Counted from the stretch's first letter, positions 44,501 to 64,000 are shown. The stretch is 64,000 nucleotides of DNA from Maea johnstoni (GCA_963942565.1 OZ012694.1:36667484-36731483); one strand, 5' to 3'. Notes: generated by a model from the letters alone, not told the origin. Program-made: numbers and translations.

Positions 44501-45120
44501 CCTATACCAAACCATTTGCCTTTCTCTACCCAATAGGCGACATTCATCCTGGAGTAAATCTGAAAACATTTCCGATTCTCCGCAGAGTTTGCGTATTTCT
44601 GTTCAAGTATTATACCCCAAAAACGGTTGCCTCCAAAGCCATCATGAGCGTACGAAACCAGAATTAAAGATGCAAGAAGCAAAACAGATTCACATAGATT
44701 TATTTCTGACAGACCTTTCCAGCCAGTTGAAGGACCGTAGGAAGATGCATTGCTTACTTGCACTTGTTAACGTCTCGTAACTGTTTACGAGGATGCGTTG
44801 CACTTGGCTAAACTTTCGTATTTGGCGACGCGAAGCGTTTTAAATATTGACAAGAGGGTTCTTTTAAGACTCGACATCTATTTTGAATACGCTGTAGTCA
44901 AGTGCAACCATTCTGATTGGCCAACCAGACAATCTTTAAGTATCTTATATCATATTTGAAATAAAGCTTAAACTGGCTTAAATATGTGACAACCTTCTTT
45001 CATATTACCGCTGGACTGTCACTGAAGTGATTTACGTGTTTCAGGGTTTTAAATACTAGAGAAAGAGAGAGAGAGCTCAAATGGGTACGGCATGCACTAC
45101 AAGTAATTACATACACAAAA
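44501..45120. other. AT-rich intergenic DNA
   Basis: Nothing recognised. Confidence 0.5.
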
Positions 45121-45198
45121 TTATTAGTATCATTATTATCATTATTACCATTATTATTGTTATTATTATTTTTATTATTTTTATCATTGTTACTATTA

Positions 45199-45297
<99 letters not shown>

Positions 45298-45345
45298 ATA
45301 GCAGTAGTAGTATCATCATCATCATCATCATCATGATTAATTATA

Positions 45346-45380
<35 letters not shown>

Positions 45381-45428
45381 CATTATTATTATTATTATCA
45401 TTATTATTATCATTAGTATTATTATTAC

Positions 45429-45475
<47 letters not shown>
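45121..45475. repeat. Trinucleotide microsatellite (ATT)n-(AGT)n-(ATC)n-(ATT)n
   Basis: About 355 bp of triplet repeats with a block of about 16 AGT units near 45250-45297 and ATC units near 45313-45332. The open frames coding poly-Asn or poly-Ile in it are artefacts. On the minus strand it abuts a segment related to 30727-30812. Confidence 0.95.
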
Positions 45476-45477
<2 letters not shown>

Positions 45478-45916
45478 CCTTCTAATGCTAGGGCTAATTT
45501 CGTCCAAAGAACAAGGACGCACATATTTCTTTTGAAAACATCTAAATCCTGTCATGTTGTTATTCATTTGCAAACATAAGTATATTACAGACGTCTTCTA
45601 ATTTGGTCCCGACCATCTTGAAAGAACAAGGGAAACTTCATCAAATCACTTCTTGCTAGATGTCATTAACTGACTACAATTTATACTACTACTACTACTT
45701 CTAAGGTACTACTGAAAATAACATTCGGTCGGCCGCCAATGAAATATTTCTAAGTCTTGCTTGTGGACGTGATTGCAATAATTTACTTTGGACAATTAAA
45801 CAGAAGTTCATGATACAAACTTTGAAAATACCTATTTGTAATATAACAATGACATACATAGACAATGCTATATAGGGAAATGAAGGCATGGATCAATAAG
45901 AATGCAATCACATTAG

Positions 45917-46030
45917 GCCCAGTGGTCAGTTGACGCACACTTGTGTAGCCCAGTGGGAGTAACACGCCTGCATTGTTATCAGTGATGCTGTTCCGCCTAA
46001 GGGCTGCATGAGGGACTCAAGTTCGACTGG
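45917..46030 (+). other. Possible tRNA-derived SINE head
   Basis: TAGCCCAGTGGG at 45946-45957 fits the polymerase III A box, and AGTTCGACTGG at 46020-46030 is close to a B box. A second A-box-like GGCCCAGTGG lies at 45917. The A-to-B distance (about 74 bp) is longer than in a tRNA, and I cannot fold a tRNA from it. Confidence 0.25.
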
Positions 46031-49000
46031 CGTATCTATATTGCGCAAACTATAGACCGGTCATTTTAACTCTGTGAAACTACGAAAATTAATATAAAAC
46101 AACAATAAGTCATAAACCCATAAGAAATGCCATTTCAGAAATGCAAACATTTTAGAGTTTTAACCTCTCTAAAGAATATGACAATCACCAAGGACACTTA
46201 ACTCAGAAATTATTTGAAATATGACCATCTTTTTCCACAGGAAAACGTAGATACTATAAACTAATATAATTTACTTCTCAGTGAAATTACCATTCATATT
46301 AGTTTGCAACCCATCCCATCCTCAATGGATTATGAAGCAATAAGGCCATGTTTACAATTCATAAACATTTAGGCTTGGATTTCTAATTTATGTGGTCAAT
46401 ATTCTGATATAAGTATGTAACAAACACTTTTTAGTATTCATTACACATTAGTTGGGCTACAGGCATGTAACCATAAGTGACACAAACATGCACCTTTCTC
46501 CAAATCTGGCATATAAAAAAATGTTCCATTTTGTTTAGTCTCACTTGAGTTTTTCTTTAAAAGTGCCATCCGTTTGTATGAAATGGCCTTGACATCTTCG
46601 TTGTGATATATATGCTTATGTATATATATCATATATATCTTCCCAAATATTAGAAATAGGCCCCTTTTGGCCTTTCGGTTCAGTTTTTCTTGGCGCCTGT
46701 CCTATGTATGTAAAGAACAACCCTTGATGACTTCATTCTTTTTATCTGCCGTATAATGATTTTCCCTGACCATGCCATAGTTACAAGCCATTGTCTCAGA
46801 TAAACCTGGTAAGGAATCCAATAAACACTGCTTACATATAGCTTTTGATGGCATGATGCTGGAGTGTTTTCCAGGATCCCAGTTTAGTTTTAGTTAAGTA
46901 ATCATATTAACAAATTCTATTCAGAATTTCATAATGTCCTGTAATAGTTTCAACTTTTTTAAGTAGTATATATTTGTTCTGTCCTCAGGAATTTTTTATA
47001 ACACATTTTCTTTGCACTTACATCAACTTGGTACTTCAAGATGTTACAAAGCTGAGTGTTTTCAAATCCAAACTTTTCAGCTCTCTCGCAAGCATTGTAT
47101 TAGTCAGTTTAAACATAAGTTCATCATCCTTTTGTCTCTACTGATAGACACCTCTTTTTTGGGCCAGGGACCATTTTTGCAACCAAATAAAGAAGACCTC
47201 AATGTAAACCATGTTCAGATTAAGTAAATAGTAAATAGTTGCATAGTCTCCCTTGTGATTAACCAATATACGTTACACTTATACCACTGGATTTCATGAG
47301 CTAGAAAAAGCTTTATTCATATTTTGCAATTTATGACAGGGATGTTAGACTCACTGAAATGGCCTTAGTTTCCTGTTACAATGAGGCATCAACTATGGTG
47401 ATCCTAGAGCCATATATCACTGTCAAGCAAATATAACCCCAAATGCTACTACTTCTACTACTACTACTACTACTGGTAAAAGTTCCGCTCCTGAGCATAT
47501 GATGACCAATGCCAGTAAATTAAGAGACAATCAATATTAATATTGTTGAAATATTGGGGTTTTGAATATATTAATCTAGTAGCAATGTTTATACTTCAGT
47601 TAAACTGACTTATAACCTGAGTGAAATTGTATATCGATCTTAGTTTTCCAGGTTCATATGGACACTGATTACATGTGTCTGTGATAGGTCACTCATCAAA
47701 TATGAGTAATATTTTAAATAGTTTGTAACATTCTAGACTACCATTGAATAAAAGTATGTATACTCATGTCAAACCGACTTTAAAACTGGCTAAAAATCTT
47801 AACTATGATCTTGTTTTCTTAACTTAGTTCTTGATATTCATACACTACCATGAGCCTTACATGGACATAAGCGTTTACAATGACGTTTGGCCTTGTTTAC
47901 ATTTTATATCTAATTTATCAGGATACATAAATGTAAGATATTCCTTTTGAAAGAAATTAAAATTTTCATTACATGTTCATTGACTACTTTTGTCACGTAC
48001 ACTACAAAACTGTACTTTTTGTATCAATGCCTGCTGCAACGGTATACCGAAGGATATGGAAACACTATTGCTGATTTTCCAGAAGAGTCTTTGAGGCCCT
48101 CATACTTAAGTCCATCAAACAGTTTTAGCATTCGTCAGTTTTGATATATAGTACCGTGTCACGGAGTTCTGATTAAAACTAAGGCATTTATCATTTGATC
48201 AATATCGAATATACAATAGGTTATGGTAAAAGCTATACGCTGGCCAAATCTAAACTTTTGGGAGATTCTTTTTCTTCCAACTAGGAAAAAAATGCTGAAA
48301 ATGCTATCATCAGAGGCTTTTAGATAAAACTGCCCCTACTTATTTGAAAAGCCTCAGATTGTAATGCCTAATGGTACAAATTGTGGATAAAATAGAGCAG
48401 CATTCTTGAAATACCTGTACTAAAGATTGACATTGTTATGTACAGTTATGATACTTGAAAACTATTTGCAAAAAGTGCAATTCTAAAATGGGACCCAAAA
48501 AACGTCCATATTGCCAATTCCTATTTTTGATATTTTAGATTTCCATAGCAATTTTCATTTACAAATTCTAAGCACAGCCATGTTAATTATTTTTAAAATG
48601 TCCCAAATGTCATCTATCTAGAAACCAGAGGAACTCAATGGAATACATCACCATACTAAACATATGGGGTTTGAGTGTTTTGCACTCTGATTGTGATCGA
48701 GCCGGGGATGAATAAGTGCTCAATGTAAACAGGTGCTCAATCTAGTCGGTTCCACTGTGCATGTGCTCTTCCAGTATACCAGCGATAATCCATTCTTCAA
48801 CATCTGCTTATGACTAAAATCTCAAACGATCCAATCAAGAGGAACACTTGTAGTACCATAGTCAAGAATTAGGGCGCCTGTTCTATATAATCCCATTATA
48901 CCTATCCTTTAAGTCAGGTTGTGATGATGAAATTGCAGATTTTGCTGATACATATGATAGCGAGCAATTTGATATCATGGAATTGGCCATGATGCTTGGT

Positions 49001-50220
49001 GGCCTCTCCTCTCGTGAAACAAAACTGTTCTTTGAACTCACCCTCGTTATATAATGTAGATTTTTCTCAGGGACAAAAGACAAAAAGTTTCAACCATTAT
49101 GCAAAAGAAGGTTAATCCATCCTCACCCATAAACTGGTTGAACTTAAGCATTTGGAATTACACTTATAATTTGATTGCTATACATGAAAACAGCACATCT
49201 ACGTTTCTTTAAGATAGGTGTATGGAAATAAAACATTTTGATTCCAGGATTTTCACCACTATGGAATTGATATGCATAATTCAATTAATCACTAGCATAA
49301 TAGACCCATTGGTGAATGCCAGCCAAACGCTTGCACCTGATGACCCTTAAAGAACAGGTCATCCCCATACTTTCCCCCGATCTAACCAAGATTATGTTAG
49401 TTCGTCTATTAGAATAAACAGTTTATCTCAATCATGTCAAAAGCATGACATCTGCTGGCAAGAGAACTGCAGTTATATATAAAATTGGTGATATTGGTGT
49501 TATTTTGTTGCGAAATATTGAGGATCTCCCTACATAGTTGTGTATCTACTTTGAAATTCTATGTTGGTTTCACCAATACACAATCAAAAGTTGAGTAGGT
49601 AAAATAACTAGACAAAATTTCGATGATGTGAAAGAGTCAATTGTTGTCTCAGTAAACTACATTGAACTAATAATCAATAACATACACATCATATCGGCCA
49701 TTATAGGTCATTTTAAACTATGCAATTGAATCAATTTTGCAAATTTGGTTTGCTCTTTCACTATATCATAAATCAGATGTGAGTGGCGATTGTACAGAAG
49801 TTCTTGAAACGTAATGAAAACGCAAGAATTTCCGTCAATTTTGTAGGAAATATTGTGCCAGCCATGTGAGAAAATTGCTAGTTTGTGATATGTTGTTGAT
49901 GATTGTACTACAGCATCCTTCGCAATATTACATTTAAATTGCCTGCAAAGTAGAGTTGAACAAAGATTGAAAAGGGGTGGAGACCCTATTAGATGCATTT
50001 GATGTGTTACTACCAAACTTAATATTAAATGGCACATATTATTAGTAGCAATCAATACATATTGGTATTTTCCCCTTACATTTCTTGTCAAAAGACTAAG
50101 AAAACATTTATATTTTCATATAATTTTATGAGCACAGATCATTCAGAAAAGTGTATTCGGAGTTACTTTAAACAAATTCATTTTGTTAGGTTAATGACAT
50201 TTTCGTACGAAAATGATACG
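46031..50220. other. Long AT-rich intergenic stretch
   Basis: No gene recognised. A short acidic open stretch lies at about 48910-49052. A fragment at about 48695-48758 (GTGCTCAATGTAAACAGGTG, GGTTCCACTGTG) resembles the right end of the MITE at 50223-50711. Confidence 0.45.
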
Positions 50221-50222
50221 TA

Positions 50223-50711
50223 CAGTGGAACCTGCCAAATTGAACACCTATGTACATTGAACACCAGCTAACATTGAACAATTGTTCATGTCCCGGCACA
50301 CTCCCATTGAAAATCAATGGGAGGCTACCTGGATACATTGAACACCTGTCTACCTTAACATTGACATCAAATTTGTTCCCGTAGACCACATTTAACCTGT
50401 CTACATTGAACATTCTGCACTGATTTGAAACTTTTCTCTGTAAATGTGGTCAAATGAGATATATAAAATTAAAACTTTTTTAGGTGATATTTTTCAAATG
50501 CTGAATATTTGAAGTTTTTAACTATATGATGAAAGTGTGGTAAGGACATAGTATATTTTGCAATGAAATGATCATGTTTATCCATTTACCTTTGACTTTG
50601 TTTCTATTTCACCTGACCTCCAAATACTCTGAACCTAGATACATTAAACACCTGCGTACATTGAACACTTTTTCATTTCCCATGAGTGTTCAATGTAGAC
50701 AGGTTCCACTG
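50223..50711. mobile_element. MITE with CAGTGGAACCTG termini and TA duplication
   Basis: Starts CAGTGGAACCTG and ends CAGGTTCCACTG, flanked by TA on both sides (50221-50222 and 50712-50713). Length is 489 bp. Both ends continue inward with copies of TACATTGAACAC, in opposite orientations at the far ends, which also repeat several times inside. CAGT termini with a TA duplication place it with the Tc1/mariner/pogo group. No transposase is present. Confidence 0.85.
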
Positions 50712-50713
50712 TA

Positions 50714-53700
50714 TATCTTTTTTTATCTTATAGATAAATTAGCTATACATAAGCATGGTAGTAGTTAAGTATAATACCACTTGATAAAGGAAAACTTACT
50801 CAGATTTCAAATGATATGATAATAACTATTAAGGCTCGCAACTTACTATTTAATCATATTAGCCCCAAACAGGAACCAATGGGTATTCTGAACATGAAAG
50901 TTCTATTCAATTGGTCTAAGGGGGAAATAGTAAGGAATTATACTGAGAAATTAAGGACAGTATGTGAGAAATTTGTCAGTGCGTTGGGATTAGTTTCCTA
51001 ACTGATATATAAATGGATAAATAATGAGTTATCGCACTCTTGGGGTCCACCTCTTTTCTAAAAGGTTCTCTACAGTCATCTGGAGAGGAGTAGGTAATTC
51101 AGCATGAGTATAGTGCAGTCCCTATATCACATCCCTAGTAGCAATACTTTCCATAACATTCCTTTAGCACTCAGCAGATCACATACACAATAAAATCTCC
51201 AGGTAACGAAACACGTGCAGTCAATTCACATGTTTTGATCGACCTTCTATCCAACTGTGTGCCAAGGGCGATACTCTGCTCGTAGTTCAATCCTATACGA
51301 CATACCAGAAGTTGATAACAAGACGTAGAATTCAATAAGTGCACTTGTTCACCGCTTTGTCTGCGTTCTAGTCCAATCCTATATGATCTGGTTCTTTTTA
51401 TCACCATTGAATGTTACTTACCTGGGAATAGAGTATTTCATTTGATACACAGGCTACGATGTACGTAAAATGGTCCACATGAATGAATCAGGTAACAATA
51501 TTTTGGAGCACTAGTGCTACGTTCTCGAGACGATATGCATCCAATAGGGCTGAAGCAAGTGTCTTGGTTTGTTGCGTATGTCATTTCCCTATCGGTTGTG
51601 GTGCCTGATTATCTCAGAGTTTTATATTAGCAACAGGCAGTCACTAGCTTATATTTATAACTAAGCCTTTCAATGTTTTCAAACATTTATGTTTTCCTAA
51701 ACTTTGAATAACCACATTAGGTTTCCTGTTTTAAGACCAAAAGGATTATCATATTTTAACAATGAGGTTTCAAAATATATACTACCTTTATGGTGTAATT
51801 TTAAAATCTCTCACTAAAAGTAACACATCCATTTTTTAATATTACGCGGCTTTTTAAACTTAAGTAACACACACCCATACACACACTATAATTCATATAT
51901 AAATCTGAATCACATCCGTTGCACTCAAGTATTTCCTGTAGAACATACGTGTCTGTCCTGTGTATTTCTATGGCACATGTCATTGTCAATAAGCTACATA
52001 CATACATAGATTTGTTAAAGAATGCCCTTCAAGGGAACCAACTCTTCGTAATCGCTACCAACTCGTTCAAGGGTCACATGTTCACTCCAAATTTAAGTCC
52101 TTACATACATACAATACATACATACAATTGTTATAGAACACCCTTCAAAGGGAATCAACTCTACGAACTCGTTCATGAGTCATGGGGGGGGGGGGGGGGG
52201 GGGGGAATTGTACACTTTGGAAAAGAATACAAATTGCCAGAATAAATGACCTGTCAATTAATAATTGAAAGAAATATGCACCCCCCCTAAAAATAAAGAT
52301 AATCAGTCTTGGATTAATCATCTTTATAAGAGCCAGGAATGGTTGAAAATGCATTTCAGAGTGTCAAGACCTAATAGCTTTGCTCTTTGTACTTGCTTTC
52401 CACGTGTTCCAAAGACAAAGTTCGACTAGCTTTCAAACTGACTTTTGCTAATTTTGTAAAGTGTAGATCACGCCTGAAAGAACACCCTGTGCTAGGCTAC
52501 ATGTTAAGACAAAATAAAAACAATATACATCTGTTGAAAAATACCATCCATCCCGAGATTATAGATTTATTATAAAGATAATCCAAAATAATGCAAATGA
52601 GACGAGATTACTTGAAAAAGACAAATGAAACATGGATAACTGCTAAAGAATATCCACGTCTGGAGAATGCATTTAAAAGGTAGTACAATATAAGGAAATA
52701 CCATAATGAACAACTTAACATCCAATATTATTCCCTCGTTTCAGAAAAAACATCTTAATCTGTCTCGCAAAAGTGCAAAGAAATAATTTGTTTCTGAAAA
52801 TTTATAACCTGTCCCTGAAAATTTGGAAAAATCTGCATACCCCCCCCCCCCCCCCCACCCAGGATATCAAATGATTGGTGTCAAACCTTTTAGAACATGG
52901 GTTGACTGCAATCGAGAAATGAACATATACTGGTCCTCAAAACAAATTATCTAGGTCGTGATCGATTGCAAGTTCATGTTCAATGTAGTGGCATATTTTG
53001 GATATTTTTGGTGTCCTGATTTTGTGTGCATGTTTGATGTGTGTGTGTGAGTGTGTAGGTGTGTTGGTATAGTGAGTGAGTGAGAGCTGCATGTGTATGC
53101 AGTGGTGTGCGGCCATGCATACCTGTGGAGTTAGGAGGTTGTGTTGATGTCTATTGTTGCTTGTAGCATGTGTATTGTTTTACGTGGAGTGAGGTGTTGT
53201 GTTGTTTGTCTGTCTGTGTGTCCTAATTTACATATGTGGTTTCTAGGGTTTGTTAGCTAGGGTTTTCAGCCATATTGGTCTCAGCTCTTGGAAGGAATAG
53301 ATGGGTGGTGCTTATACAGTCAGTAAGTGTTTACTTTGGTATATTTTGCTTTGTGTATGCTATTAGATAGTAGTTGATAGATGTTTAGTATATGGTTAAC
53401 ATGATTAGGATAGATTAAATGAAGATTAAATGAGATTGTTTATGAGTTTTTTAAGGTAAATTGAGAACAATGGATTTGATGTTAGTTGTCTATCACTGTA
53501 GTAGTTTACTTGTCTTGTCATTTATGTAATATGTTACTTAGTCTTGTGTTTATCTATATTTGTAGCAAACGTGTATCTATGTTCTACGGTTCTACAGAAA
53601 GAATAAATGGTGACAGAAGTATATGTTGTCCAGTCTTTTGTCTGCCATAACATTCAATGTATACAAGTTTAAACGCTTAATTTCGACCAAATATGCTGTT

Positions 53701-54309
53701 CGATGTTCAATTTAGGCATGTGTCCAATGTTAGGAGGCCATATCAACAATAGTGAGCGAATGGAAAATTTGCCAAGGAATGCAATATGTCCATTATATAA
53801 GTGAGTGTGTAATTATGTGTGTTACATTCTTCAGAGAATTTGATTAAAGGTTATCGTGGGGACACATCAGGTCAGGGGGTAAGTATAGTGGAAAGTAGAA
53901 AAACACACTCAAATATCTTACAGGTTATAACACGGGACACATTGCCTATGTGAAACGCTTGACCTACTTCTTTCTTTCCATTGATCAGTGCCGATGACTA
54001 ACCGTCTGATGATTTAACTGAAAAGAGGCACCAGTGTAAATTAGTTGAATAGTCAGAAAAACGTGAAAGCTTCTGTTCACATGACACACGCAAAAATATC
54101 GGATAGTACGTCAGTTCTAGCTGTCTGAACACAGACACACACATACTAAAGCACACACAAACACAGAGCTCTGAGTGAGATTAAATATTCTTTAAAACGT
54201 ATTACATATTTGTCAATGGGTTTCGATGGTAAGGGATAACTAAATGCATTACAAAAAGCACATTAACTAAAACAGGCATTATAATCTCCTATTCTATAAT
54301 GACCAAAAC
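50714..54309. other. AT-rich intergenic stretch with homopolymers and a GT-rich patch
   Basis: No host gene recognised. It holds a 22-base G run (52184-52205), a C run near 52840-52856, a segment at about 52460-52700 that matches 29210-29430, and GT-rich DNA at 53035-53225. Text like the MITE's GTTCAATGTA recurs near 52978 and 53651. Confidence 0.5.
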
Positions 54310-55820
<1,511 letters not shown>

Positions 55821-56829
55821 TATGCTATCAATGAAATATTTTGGGAATAATGTCCAGATACGAAAAAAAAAACGTGGAAAGAATGTGTATGAGTTGGCCA
55901 GTAAGCATTTTGGTATGATTCGACCCACAAATTATTTCCAAATGATACTTTTATGTGGATATCCTCCCCCTCCCCCCAAAAAATGATAAATAGATAAAAA
56001 AAGGGCTTTTCTTTGAGCTGCTACGCTATGATTGTTAAGGAAATGTAAAAACAATACTATTTCAAAAACATATTCCAAAGGAGGCACAATCTTCGTTCAA
56101 ACACGGATTAATTCCAAGCATACCCAAAGTGAGGTATGGGCATGAGGTGGTTCTATAAAATATACATAGACATTAAGTTCCATCACAATTTATTTTAATA
56201 AAGATAACTTTCAAATTGTATCTATTTAAAGCCGGGTAGCTCATATTCTGGCTGTATGGAAATCATTTTTTGGAACTATAGAAAAGTCCGAATTTTTCGT
56301 ATGCTCAAATATGCATGTTACCTATGCACCACCGTAGTATGCTAAATTGTTTGGGTTTGTTCAAATGCTCTCTCTCTCTAAGCGCACAACCTTTGATTGT
56401 GTTTTCCCAAGGGATGTGTCCGTACGCTCTTAGCGCCGATGCAGGCATTGTTCAATGTGTCAATGCCGCCGAAACCCTTTCGGTGCATGCCCAGGTTCCC
56501 TTTGATTACCCGGGTAAGCTACGCTACTACAGTGTGCGTGCTTCTGCCACCGGACAACCAACAAAGTCCGTGCAGTGCAACCCCATTGTAGAAGCAGAAG
56601 TTTGATATCGGTTGTACTATATATCGCCGGGTGGTCAAACCACACCCGGCCGTGCTTGAGGATAAGAAATCAGCATCAAAAGCACCTTTTTGTTTAATTT
56701 TTTAAAATTAGTTTATGTTAAGAACCATCTAGATACACTCGTCCACCAAACTGCCAACTCAGAATTAGGCAAACAGGCGCGGCAACGGAGATCATGCGTT
56801 GCAAAGGATTGGGCCTCCTCTCTTATAAT
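55821..56829. other. Intergenic DNA with one GC-richer open segment
   Basis: A plus-strand open stretch at 56315-56605 is GC-richer than its surroundings and reads like soluble protein at its end (DAGIVQCVNAAETLSVHAQV), but I recognise no family. A hairpin follows (GCCGGGTGG at 56626, CCACACCCGGC at 56640). It could be an old exon, a repeat fragment or chance. Confidence 0.3.
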
Positions 56830-61979
<5,150 letters not shown>

Positions 61980-63290
61980 CGAATTAACCATCTCTGAAAG
62001 CAGAGTACATTGGACAGTGTAGTAAAACATGTGACTCTCTCATATTCGTTGTAGCAATGAAAACACTATGTTTGGTCCTCGGGGATAAACTCATTTTATG
62101 GTTTCGAGTCCCAAGGGGGCAACCTGATGTGTTACCTAGGCAAACATTTCCAAATATGATTATCTGCTCCAGATTCATTTTAAAAATGTCTATAGAATAC
62201 CAACTTATTTCGGATAGAACTAAAGGTAGCCTCCTCTCTATATGGATGATAGCATGCATTTCTCTACAGACATGATGATTAAAGCCCCATCCATACTTCC
62301 CACTAAAGTGGACTTATCACATTGGTGTAGGATGTTTGTCAAGTGGTCCATCCCATTCTAAAATAAACTTCACCAACTTAAAATGCCAGTTTTTTTTCAC
62401 ATGTTGTCAGCCTTTGATATGTACAGATAAAGTGCTATTCTTGTATTGTTTCTGCTCTTGTCCACGTTAGCCAACCCATATCTTAAATGTGTTATCGAAA
62501 GCCACTGGTTATGTCACGTGGATCTCCATCCAATATTACCCGTTACTGCTGCATTTGGAGTGTATTTTCCAAATTCAAAAAAGAGAAAATCTACCTAACT
62601 ATTATGAATGGAGGGAATGGGGTTTACAACACTTTCAACAGCTTAGGTCATATGTAGCAGATACCTCAAACGGTCTATAAATGTGCCATTCAATGAAGCA
62701 CTGCAATTTACAATGACTTGAGCTCACTCAAAACATGCCATGTAGGCACAGATTTTGCAACTTAGTCCAAAGTAGATGTTATTAAAATGTTCATAAGCTT
62801 TACTAAGGTCTATATATACAACACAGGTGGCCTGCTTGTGGCATCTCCTGGTTCCCAAAAACAGAAGTCAATAAAGTAAGAAGATCTTCACAACTGTTGC
62901 ACCTGCAGAACCATTTTTCCATCTTCCATAATTAAGCTGGTTCACCTCAAAAAATATATATAATATTGTAAACTGCTGATGCAATAGTTATGCCCCTATA
63001 GTTTACAGGATCACGAGTATCGCCTGTTGAGTTCTGTTGAATGGGGCTGATATTACCCTTGCCATTGATATCCGGCGGGATTTTACTCTGTGAAAAGCTT
63101 TTGTTAAACAAAATACTAGTAATCAGAAGTCCTAGTGTTTTAACACAATTTGGGACCTCAATTGTTATCAAAATTCCATGTCTTGTCTGCTTTTGTCCGT
63201 TTAAAATTGTCACAAATAATCTTTTGAAATACCAAATTCAACAAATCACAATATAAGCCATGGTCGATTGAAAGTAGCAGGATAGATGAC
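61980..63290 (-). pseudogene. Decayed non-LTR retrotransposon (LINE) RT
   Basis: On the minus strand: LFNKSFSQSKIPP then DPVNYRGITIASAVYNII (within 62947-63213), the RT finger motif; CVVYIDLSKAYEHFNN at about 62790-62840, the RT catalytic A motif with its Asp; and SHVLLHCPMYSAFRDG at about 61984-62030, the C-terminal Cys/His motif of many LINEs. Between these are stops and frame changes, including in the expected YADD region, which I cannot find. The pieces are in the right order and spacing for one LINE of the CR1/Jockey/RTE type; I do not assign a clade. Confidence 0.7.
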
Positions 63291-64000
63291 ACCCTTCATG
63301 GGAAGTACTAAGTATCTGGAATTTCTTTGGAGTTTATTAAGGACTCAAATTCTTATTCTTTCTCATTGTTTCCCTTTCGAAAGAGATTGTTCCATCATCT
63401 TTTACTGTTTCCCATGGAATACTCTCACAGCGTGAACCAACAGTTCCAACTTTGCCAATCTTCTTCCTGAAATTACGATGGTTGTTTTGACTGAGGTCAA
63501 TGAGCTCATTCTGTTGAGCCCTCCACCAGGACCGCTTTTCTGAATGAAGTCTTCGCTCAGACGTACGCTCTTACCCTGTTGATTCTTCATTTCTGCTTTA
63601 ATATTAGACTTTAGGGTACCTGACCCTTTCCTGCAGGCGAAATGTAGTCACCTGATAGATTAATGAAATTGCATTCACATAGGAACTTGAGCTAAATAAA
63701 TGTTGTAATGGTTGAAGAGGGCAGCATTGTATGTTCCTGCTGGGAAATGATAACGTTAATACGTTTTAGTGGTGGTGCTGTATTTTCTGTATATAAGCTA
63801 TATTGTTAGGATAATCGTGAGATTTAAACTATATACAGGTTCTAAAAGAAAAAGGCATTACTCATGAATCCGCCAATGCTTTTTTTCAGAGGTAAAAAAA
63901 AATGGGATAAGCCATTGACTAGTGCCCAGTAATTAAAAATGTGACACATTTTAGATATAATATATATCCCCATATTCCTACGAATGCAAGGATATCCTAC
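63291..64000. other. AT-rich intergenic DNA
   Basis: Nothing recognised. A 62-codon minus frame at 63402-63590 has no known match. Confidence 0.5.

Noticed and set aside
45000-45524. 174-codon minus-strand frame rich in Ile and Asn
   Set aside because: Produced by the triplet repeat array.
52989-53647. Possible solo LTR (TGGCA...TGCCA, AATAAA near 53601)
   Set aside because: No matching target duplication, no second copy in the window and a GT-rich composition that explains much of it.

Overview
The window looks like gene-poor, repeat-rich DNA from an animal, most likely a marine invertebrate. The reasons are a young Ty3/gypsy element, a young Ngaro-type tyrosine-recombinase retrotransposon, fold-back elements, decayed LINEs, many long (TA)n tracts and one microsomal-type cytochrome P450 gene. 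I cannot name the species. Only one host gene is well supported: a single-exon, clan-2-like cytochrome P450 on the minus strand (40554-42116), with a TATA-like box just upstream and a 2.2-kb minisatellite beginning about 100 bases beyond that.

Layout. 1-1187: AT-rich DNA ending in a cluster of an 18-bp palindrome. 1188-12827: an 11.6-kb Ty3/gypsy LTR retrotransposon with 831-bp LTRs that differ at about one position. It has gag and pol, plus a 2-kb accessory region after pol (two C2H2-like fingers, a long coiled coil, an acidic tail) that does not look like env. A short motif recurs across its untranslated parts in both orientations. 12828-15498: a (TA)n tract, a small cruciform-like repeat and a 1.43-kb element that is almost all inverted repeat. 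16730-18405: remains of a multi-copy transposase-like gene and a 272-bp tandem duplication. 18720-21368: GTAC-rich and CCTAGG-rich tandem repeats, then a fold-back element whose outer arms are 15-bp tandem repeats.

21706-27370: a complete-looking Ngaro-type element on the minus strand (gag, RT-RNase H, tyrosine recombinase) with the split direct repeat order A1-genes-B1-A2-B2. Both repeat pairs read as identical. 27950-30450: a decayed L1/Tx1-like LINE in which a segment coding for a conserved RT motif has been triplicated in tandem. 30470-40553: mostly featureless, with two (TA)n loci flanking a small Tc1/pogo-like MITE. 40554-44500: the P450 gene and its upstream minisatellite. 44500-64000: AT-rich DNA with a trinucleotide array, a second TA-flanked MITE (50223-50711), three more (TA)n loci and a decayed LINE on the minus strand (about 61980-63290).

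Apart from the P450, nearly everything recognisable is mobile DNA or its debris. The two retroelements are the youngest parts. I found no rRNA, convincing tRNA or CRISPR array. Long open frames in the TA, trinucleotide, minisatellite and fold-back tracts are artefacts of the repeats.
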